From: Ascarosepion bandense | Taxonomy: Eukaryota > Mollusca > Cephalopoda > Sepiida > Sepiidae | Reading direction: 5' to 3' | NCBI GenBank assembly: GCA_037127315.1 | Contig: JBBBDQ010001611.1 | Span: forward strand, 2,754,501-2,818,500 | DNA: 64,000 nt | In this document: positions 49,701-58,700 of the stretch, in pieces | Position numbering within the stretch: the stretch's first letter is position 1 | Layout of the letters: each line of letters opens with the position of its first letter | Made by a program: the position numbers and the translations under genes | The notes under the pieces: generated by a model | What the model was told of the DNA's origin: nothing | What the model saw: only the letters and a program-made list of their open reading frames with translations | The model's database searches: none

Positions 49701-52700
49701 TCAAGGATGATGGTGAGGTTTCAGTCAGGAGGAACATTGTTTTATTGAAGGTCATGATGATAATAATTTTGGTAAAAAAGAAATAATTTTTACCATCAAT
49801 GTAGTCGCCGGCGGTAGTTGTTGGAAATATCTCCTGGGTCATTGGAATACTTTCAGATGTTGTTCCAATTTGTTCCTGCGTGGTGACGTTGCTTTCTGAA
49901 ATGATAAGATAGAGTTTAATTTCAAATAATTTAATTAGTAACAAATCTTATATTTAATGTAGAATTAGTACTTTATTATTAAACAAATATATATTTAAAT
50001 TTGCTCGTTGTATTTCAAAGATTTTCCAGAATACTGACTGAAAACCCCGTTTGAAAAAAGACGTGTGTAATAGTAGGAGATATCTATTTTCTACATAATT
50101 GCAAATGTTTTCAGAATCTTTTCAAGAATGATGGTGAGGCTAGAGGCAGGAAGATCATTGTTTTACTGAAGGTCATGATGATAATAATTTTGGTAAAAAA
50201 AAAATTAATTTTTACCATCAATGTAATCGCGCGCGGTAGTTGTTGGAAATATCTCCTGGGTCATTGGAACATTTTCAGCTGTTGTTCCTATTTGTTCCTG
50301 CGTGGTGACGTTGCTTTCTGAAATCAGACAAGACATTTTAATTTAAGTAAATAATCTTAGTAAATAATATTACATTTATATGGAGAATTATTTTGTGATT
50401 ATTTAATAAATATATATATATTTAATTGCTTTTTGTATTTCCAAAGCGAACCGGAATACAAACTTAAATATCTCATTGGAAGAAAAAAATGAGTACTCGA
50501 TTGCTATGTGATATCTGTTTTCTATTTGACAGTAAATGTTGGAGAATCTTTTCAAGGATGTGGAATATTCAGGCAAAGGAAAATTGTTTTACAGAAAGTG
50601 ATGGTGATAATTTTGGTAAAAATGTATTAATTTTTACCATCATAGTAGTCGCTGGCAGTAGTTGTTGGAAATGTCTCCTGTGTCATTGGAACACCTTCTG
50701 CTGTTGTTCCTATTTCTTCCTGCGTTGTGGCGTTGCTTTCTGAAATGATACAGGAGATTTTAATTTCAAACAGTAATTCATACAAAGAATATTTCATTTA
50801 ATGTACCATTATTATGCAATTATTAAACAAATATATATATAAATTTGCTCTTTGTATTTCAAATATTGTCGGGCATAATGACTGAAACACCCGTTTGGAA
50901 AGAAAACGTGAGTAATTGCAGGTGATATCTATTTTTCTTCATAATTGCAAATGTTGAAAAATCTATTCAAGGATGATGGTAAGGCAAGAGACATGAGGAA
51001 CATTGTTTTACTGAATGTCATGATGATAATAATTTTGGTAAAAAAAAAATTAATTTTTACCATCAAAGTAGTCGCTGGCAGTACTTGTTGGAAATGTCTC
51101 TTGTGTCATTGGAACACCTTCAGCTGTTGTACCTATTTCATCCTGCGTGGTGAACTTGCTTTCTGAAATATCACAAGAGATTTGAATTTAATTTAATAAT
51201 CTTAGTAATTAATATTACAATTTAATGGATAATTATTTTGTGGTTATTTATGAAATATATATATTTATTTGCTTTGTGTATTTCACAAACAAACAGCAAA
51301 ACAAACTTAAATATCTCATTGGAAAAAACATGAGTACTCGATTGCTATGCGATATCTATTTATCTATATGACAGTAAATGTTGGACAATCTCCTCAAGTA
51401 TGTGGGGAAGACTGGTGTCACAGGAGAATTGTTTTACAGAAAGTGATGGTCGTAATTATTTTGGTAAAATGTATTAATTTTTACCATCAAAGTAGTCGCT
51501 GGCATTAGTTGTTGGAAATGTCTCCTGTGTCATTAGAACACCTTCAGCTGTTGTTCCTTTTTCATCCTGCGTGGTGACGTTGCTTTCTGAAATGATACAG
51601 AAGAATTTAATTTCAAATAGTAATTCTAGTAAAGAATAATACATTTAATGTACAATTATTATGCGATTATTTAAAAAATATATATTTAAATTTGCTCGTT
51701 GTATTTCATATATTTTCCGGAGTACTGACTGAAAGGCCTGTTTGAAAAAAAGACGTGTGTAATTGTAGGTGATATCTTATTTTCTACATAATTGCAAATG
51801 TTGCAGAAACTTTTCAAGGATGATGGTAAGTCTAGAGGCAGGGGGAACATTGTTTCACTGAAGGCCTTGTTGAAATTATTTTGGTAAAAAAAAAAATTAA
51901 TTCTTACCATCAAAGTAGTCGCTGACATTAGTTGTTGGAAATGTCTCCTGTGTCATTGGAATACCTTCAGCTGTTGTTCCTATTTGTTCCTGCGTGGTGA
52001 GGTTGCTTTCTGAAATGATAAGAGAGATTTTAATTTCAAATAATAATTCTAGTAACAAATCTTATATTTAATGTAGAATTATGATTTTATTATTAAACAA
52101 ATATATATTAAAATTTACTCAAGGTATTTCAAATATTTTCCGGAGTACTGACTGAAAACCCCGTTTGAAAAAAGACGTGTGTAATTGTAGGAGATATCTT
52201 TTTTTCTACATAATTGCAAATGTTGAAGAATCTGTTCAAGGGAGATGGTAAGGCTAGAGGTAGGAGTAATATTGTTTTACTGAAGGTCATGATGATAATA
52301 ATTTTGGTAAAAATATTAATTGTAACCATCAAATTGGTCGCTGATCGTTTTTTGCAAAACTTCTGGTTCTTTGGAACACCTTCTCCTGGTGTGCTTATTT
52401 TTTCCTGCGAGGTGAACTTGCATTCTGAAATGTCACAAGAGATTTTAATTTAAGTTAATAATCTTTGTAAATAATATTACAATTTCATGGATAATTATAT
52501 TGTGATTATATTAAATATATATATTTATTTGCTTTTTGTATTTCAAGAACTAACCGCAAAACTGACTGAAAAATCTCGTTGGAAACAAAGGAGTGAGTAC
52601 TCGATTGCTATGCGATATCTGTTTATCTATATGACAGTAAATGTTGGAGAATCTTTTCAAGGATGTGGGGAAGTTTTGTGGTCCAGGAGAATTGTTTTAC

Positions 52701-55700
52701 AGAAGGTGATGATAATAATAAATTTCGTGAAACGTATTAATTTTTACCATCAAAGTATTCGCTGGCATTAGTTGTTGGAAATGTCTCCTGGGTCATTGGA
52801 AAACCATCAGCTGTTGTTCCTATTTGTTCCTGCGTGGTGACGTTGCTTTCTGAAATGATGCAGGAGAATTTAATTTCAAACAGTAATTCTAGTAAAGAAT
52901 ATTACATTTAATGTACAATTATTCTACGATCATTTAAAATATATATAATTGCTATGTGATATCTGATTTTCTATTTGACAGTACATCTTGGCGAAACATT
53001 TCAAGAATGTGGGATCTTCAGTCAAAGGAAAATTGTTTTGCAGAAGGTGATGATGATAATATTGGTAAAAATGTTTTAATTTTTACCATCAAAGTAGTCG
53101 CTGGCAGTAGTTGTTGAAAATTTCTCCTGGGTCATTGGAACACTTTCAGCTGTTGTTCCTATTTGTTCCTGCGTAGTGAGATTGCTTTCTGAAATGATAA
53201 GAGAGATTTTAATTTCAAATAATACTTCTAGTAACAAATCTTATATTTAATGTAGAATTATTATTTTATTATTAAACAAATATATATTTTAATTTTACTC
53301 AAGGTATTTCAAATATTTTCCGGAATACTGACTGAAATGCCCGTTTGAAAAAAAGACGTGAGTAATTCTAGGTGATATATTTTTTTCTACATAATTGCAA
53401 ATGTTTTCAGAATCTGTTCAAGGATGATGGTAAGGCTAGAGGCAGGAGGAACATTGTTTTACTGAAGGTCATGATGATAATAATTTTGGTAAATAAAAAA
53501 ATAATTTTTACCATCAATGTAGTCGCCGGCGGTAGTTTTTGGAAATATCTCCTGGGTCATTGGAACACTTTCAGCTGTTCTTCCTATTTGTTCCTGCGTG
53601 GTGACGTTGCTTTCTGAATTGATAAGTGAGATTTAATTTCAAATAATAATTCTAGTAACAAATCTTATATTTAATGTAGAATTATTATTTTATTATTAAA
53701 CAAATATATATTTATATTTACTCAAGGTATTTCAAATATTTTCCGGAATACTGACTGAAAACCCCGTTTCAAAAAAAGACGTGAGTAATTCTAGGTGATA
53801 TATTTTTTCTACATAATTGCAAATGTTGAAGAATCTTTTCAAGAATGATGGTGAGGCTAGAGGCAGGAGGATCTTTGTTTTACTGAAGGTCATGATGATA
53901 ATAATTTTGGTAAAAAAAAAATTAATTTTTACCATCAATGTAATCGCGCGCGGTAGTTGTTGGAAATATCTCCTGGGTCATTGGAACACTTTCAGCTGTT
54001 GTTCCTATTTTTTCCTGCGTGTTGACGTTGCTTTCTGAAATCAGACAAGACATTTATTTTAAGTAAATAATCTTAGTAAATAATATTACATTTATATGGA
54101 GAATTATTATGCGATTATTTAATAAATATATATATATTTAATTGCTTTTTGTATTTCTAAAGCTAACCGGAATACAAACTTAAATATCTCATTGGAAGAA
54201 AAAAATGAGTACTCGATTGCTATGTGATATCTGTTTTCTATTTGACAGTAAATGTTGGAGAATCTTTTCAAGGATGTGGAATATTCAGGCAAAGGAAAAT
54301 TGTTTTACAGAAAGTGATGGTGATAATTTTGGTAAAAATGTATTAATTTTTACCATCATAGTAGTCGCTGGCAGTAGTTGTTGGAAATGTCTCCTGTGTC
54401 ATTGGAACACCTTCTGCTGTTGTTCCTATTTCTTCCTGCGTTGTGGCGTTGCTTTCTGAAATGATACAGGAGATTTTAATTTCAAACAGTAATTCATACA
54501 AAGAATATTTCATTTAATGTACCATTATTATGCAATTATTAAACAAATATATATATAAATTTGCTCTTTGTATTTCAAATATTGTCGGGCATAATGACTG
54601 AAACACCCGTTTGGAAAGAAAACGTGAGAAATTGCAGGTGATATCTATTTTTCTTCATAATTGCAAATGTTGAAAAATCTATTCAAGTATGATGGTATGG
54701 CAAGAGACATGAGGAACATTGTTTTACTGAATGTCATGATGATAATAATTTTGGTAAAAAAAAAAATTAATTTTTACCATCAAAGTAGTCGCTGGCAGTA
54801 CTTGTTGGAAATGTCTCTTGTGTCATTGGAACACCTTCAGCTGTTGTACCTATTTCATTCTGCGTGGTGAACTTGCTTTCTGAAATATCACAAGAGATTT
54901 TAATTTAATTTAATAATCTTAGTAATTAATATTACATTTTAATGGATAATTATTTTGTGGTTATTTATGAAATATATATATTTATTTGCTTTTTGTATTT
55001 CACAAGCAAACAGCAAAACAAACTTAAATATCTCATTGGAATAAAAATGAGTACTCGATTGCTATGCGATATCTGTTTATCTATATGACAGTAAATGTTG
55101 GACAATCTTTTCAAGTATGTGAGGAAGACTGGAGTCACAGGAGAATTGTTTTACAGAAGGTGATGGTGGTAATAATTTTGGAAAATGTATTAATTTTTAC
55201 CATCAAAATAGTCGCTGGCATTAGTTGTTCGAAATGTCTCCTGTGTCATTGGAACACCTTCAGCTGTTGTTCCATTTTCATCCTGCGTGGTGACGTTGCT
55301 TTCTGAAATGATACAGGAGAATTTAATTTCAAATAGTAATTCTAGTAAAGAATAATACATTTAATGTACAATTATTATGCGATTATTTAAAAAGTATATA
55401 TTTAAATTTGCTCGTTGTATTTCATATATCTTTCGGAGTACTGACTGAAAGGCCCGTTTGAAAAAAAGACGTGTGTAATTGTAGGTGATATCTTATTTTC
55501 TACATAATTGCAAATGTTGCAGAATCGTTTCAAGGATGATGGTAAGTCTAGAGGCAGGGGGAACATTGTTTCACTGAAGGTCTTGTTGAAATTATTTTGG
55601 TAAAAAAAAAAATTAATTTTTACCATCAAAGTAGTCGCTGGCAGTAGTTTTTGAAAATTTCTCCTGTGTCATTGGAATACCTTCAGCTGTTGTTCCTATT

Positions 55701-58700
55701 TGTTCCTGCGTGGTGAGGTTGCTTTCTGAAATGATAAGAGAGATTTTAATTTCAAATAATAATTCTAGTAACAAATCTTATATTTAATGTAAAATTATGA
55801 TTTTATTATTAAACAAATATATATTAGTATTTACTCAAGGTATTTCAAATATTTTCCGGAATACTGACTGAAAGGCCCGTTTGAAAAAAAGACGTGAGTA
55901 ATTCTAGGTGATATCTTATTTTCTACATAATTGCAAATGTTGAAGAATTGCTTCAAGGATGATGGTTAGGCTACAGGCAGGAGGAACATTGTTTTACTGA
56001 AGGTCATGTTGATAATAGTTTTGATAAAAAAAGAAATTAATTTTTACCATCAATGTAGTCGCCGGCGTTAGTTGTTGGAAATGTCTCCTGGGTCATTAGA
56101 ACACCATCAGTTGTTGTACCTATTTCATCCCGCGTGGTGAACTTGCTGTCTGAAATGAGACAAGACATTTTAATTTCAGATTATAATCTTAGTAAATAAT
56201 ATTACATTTATGTGGGGAATTATTATGCGATTATTTAATAAATTTTTATATTTAAATGCTTTTTGTAATTCAAAAACTAACCGGAAAACAAACTTAAATA
56301 TCTCATTGGAAAAAAACCTGAGTACTCGATTGCTATGTGATATCTGTTTTTCTATTTGTCAGTGAATGTTGGTGAATCATTTCAAGAATATGGGGAAGAC
56401 TGGAGACACAGGAGAATCGTTTTACAGAAGGTGATGATGATAATAATTTTCGTAAAATGTATCAATTTTTACCATCAAAGTAGTCGCTGGCATTAGTTGT
56501 TGGAAATGTCTCCTGTGTCATTGGAACACCTTCAGCTGTTGTTCCTATTTGTTCCTGCGTGGTGAGATTGCTTTCTGAAATGATACAGGAGAATTTAATT
56601 TCAAATAGTAATTCTAGTAAAGAATATTACATTTAATGTACAATTATTATGCGATTATTTAAAATATATATATTTAAATTTGCTCGTTGTATTTCAAATA
56701 TTTTCCGGTATACTGACCGAAAGGCTCGTTGGAAAAAAAGACGTGAGTAATTGTAGGTGATATCTTTTTTCTACACAATTGAATTTGTTGAAGAATCTTT
56801 TCAAGGATGATGGTAAGGCTACAGGCAGGACGAACATTGTTTTACTGAAGGTTATGATGACAATAATTTAGGTAAAAAAAAAATTAATTTTTACCTTCAA
56901 TATAGTCGCCGTCGGTAGTTGTTGGAAATGTCCCCTGGGTCATTGGAACACCTTCAGCTGTTGTTCCTATTTCTTCCTGCGTGGTGACGTTGCTTTCTGA
57001 AATGATACAGGAGATTTTAATTTCATATAGTAATTCTAGTAAAGAATATTACATTTAATGTACAATTATTATGCGATTATTTAAAATATATATATTTAAA
57101 TTTGTTCGTTGTATTTCAGATATCCGGAACACTGACTGAAAGGCCCGTTGGAAAATAAAACGTGAGTAATTATAGGTGATATTTTATTTTCTACATAATT
57201 ACAACGGTTGAAGAATCTTTTCAAGGATGATGGTAAGGCTAGAGGCAGGAGGAACATTGTTTTACTGAATGTCACGATGTTAATTATTTTGGTAAAAAAA
57301 AAAATTAATTTTTACCTTCAAAGTATTCGCTGGCATTAGTTGTTGGAAATATCTCCTGGGTCACTGGAAAACCTTCAGCTGTTGTTCCTATTTGTTCCTG
57401 CGTGGTGACGTTGCTTTCTGAAATGTCAGAAGAGATTTTAATTTAAGTTAATAATCTTAGTAAATAATATTACTTTTATATGGAGAATTATTATGCGATT
57501 ATTTAATAGGTATATATATTTAATTGCTTTTTGTATTTCGAAAGATAACCAGAAAACAAACTTAAATATATCATTGGAAAAAAAGAATGAGTACTCTATT
57601 GCTATGTTATATCTGTTTTTCTATTTGACAGTAAATGTTGGAGAATCATTTCAAGAATATGGGGAAGTCTTGAGGCACAGGAGAATTGTTTTACAGAAAG
57701 TGATGGTGATAATTTTGGTAAAAATGTATTAATTTTTACCATCATAGTAGTCGCTGGCATTAGTTGTTGGAAATGTCTCCTGTGTCATTGGAACACCTTC
57801 AGCTGTTGTTCTTATTTGTTCCTGCGTGGTGACGTTGCTTTCTGAAATCATACAGATTTTAATTTCAAATAGTAATTCTAGTAAAGAATATTACATTTAA
57901 TGTACAATTATTATGCGATTATTTAAAAAATATATATTTAAATTTGCTCGTTGTATTTCATATATTTTCCGGAGTACTGACTGAAAGGCCCGTTTGAAAA
58001 AAAGACGTGTGTAATTGTAGGTGATATCTTATTTTCTACATAATTGCAAATGTTGCAGAATCGTTTCAAGGATGATGGTAAGTCTAGAGGCAGGGGGAAC
58101 ATTGTTTCACTGAAGGTGTTGTTGAAATTATTTTGGTAAAAAGAAAAATTAATTTTTACCATCAAAGTAGTCGCTGGCATTAGTTGTTGGAAATGTCTCC
58201 TGTGTCATTGGAATACCTTCAGCTGTTGTTCCTATTTGTTCCTGCGTGGTCAGGTTGCTTTCTGAAATGATAAGAGAGATTTTAATTTCAAATAATAATT
58301 CTAGTTACAAATCTTATATTTAATGTACAATTATTATTTTATTATTAAACAAATATATATTAAAATTTACTCAGGGAATTTCAAATATTTTCCGGAGTAC
58401 TGACTGAAAGGCCCGTTTGAAAAAAAGACGTGTGTAATTGTAGGTGATATCTTATTTTCTACATAATTGCAAATGTTGCAGAATCTTTTCAAGGATGATG
58501 GTAAGGCTAGAGGCAGGAGGAACATTGTTTTATTGAAAGTCATGATGATAATAATTTTCGTAAAATAGAAATTATTTTTTACCATCAATGTAGTCACCGG
58601 CGGTAGTTGTTGGAAATATCTCTAGGGTCATTGGAACACCTTCAGCTGTTGTACCTATTTCATCCTGCGTGGTGAACTTGCTTTCTGAAATGTCACAAAA

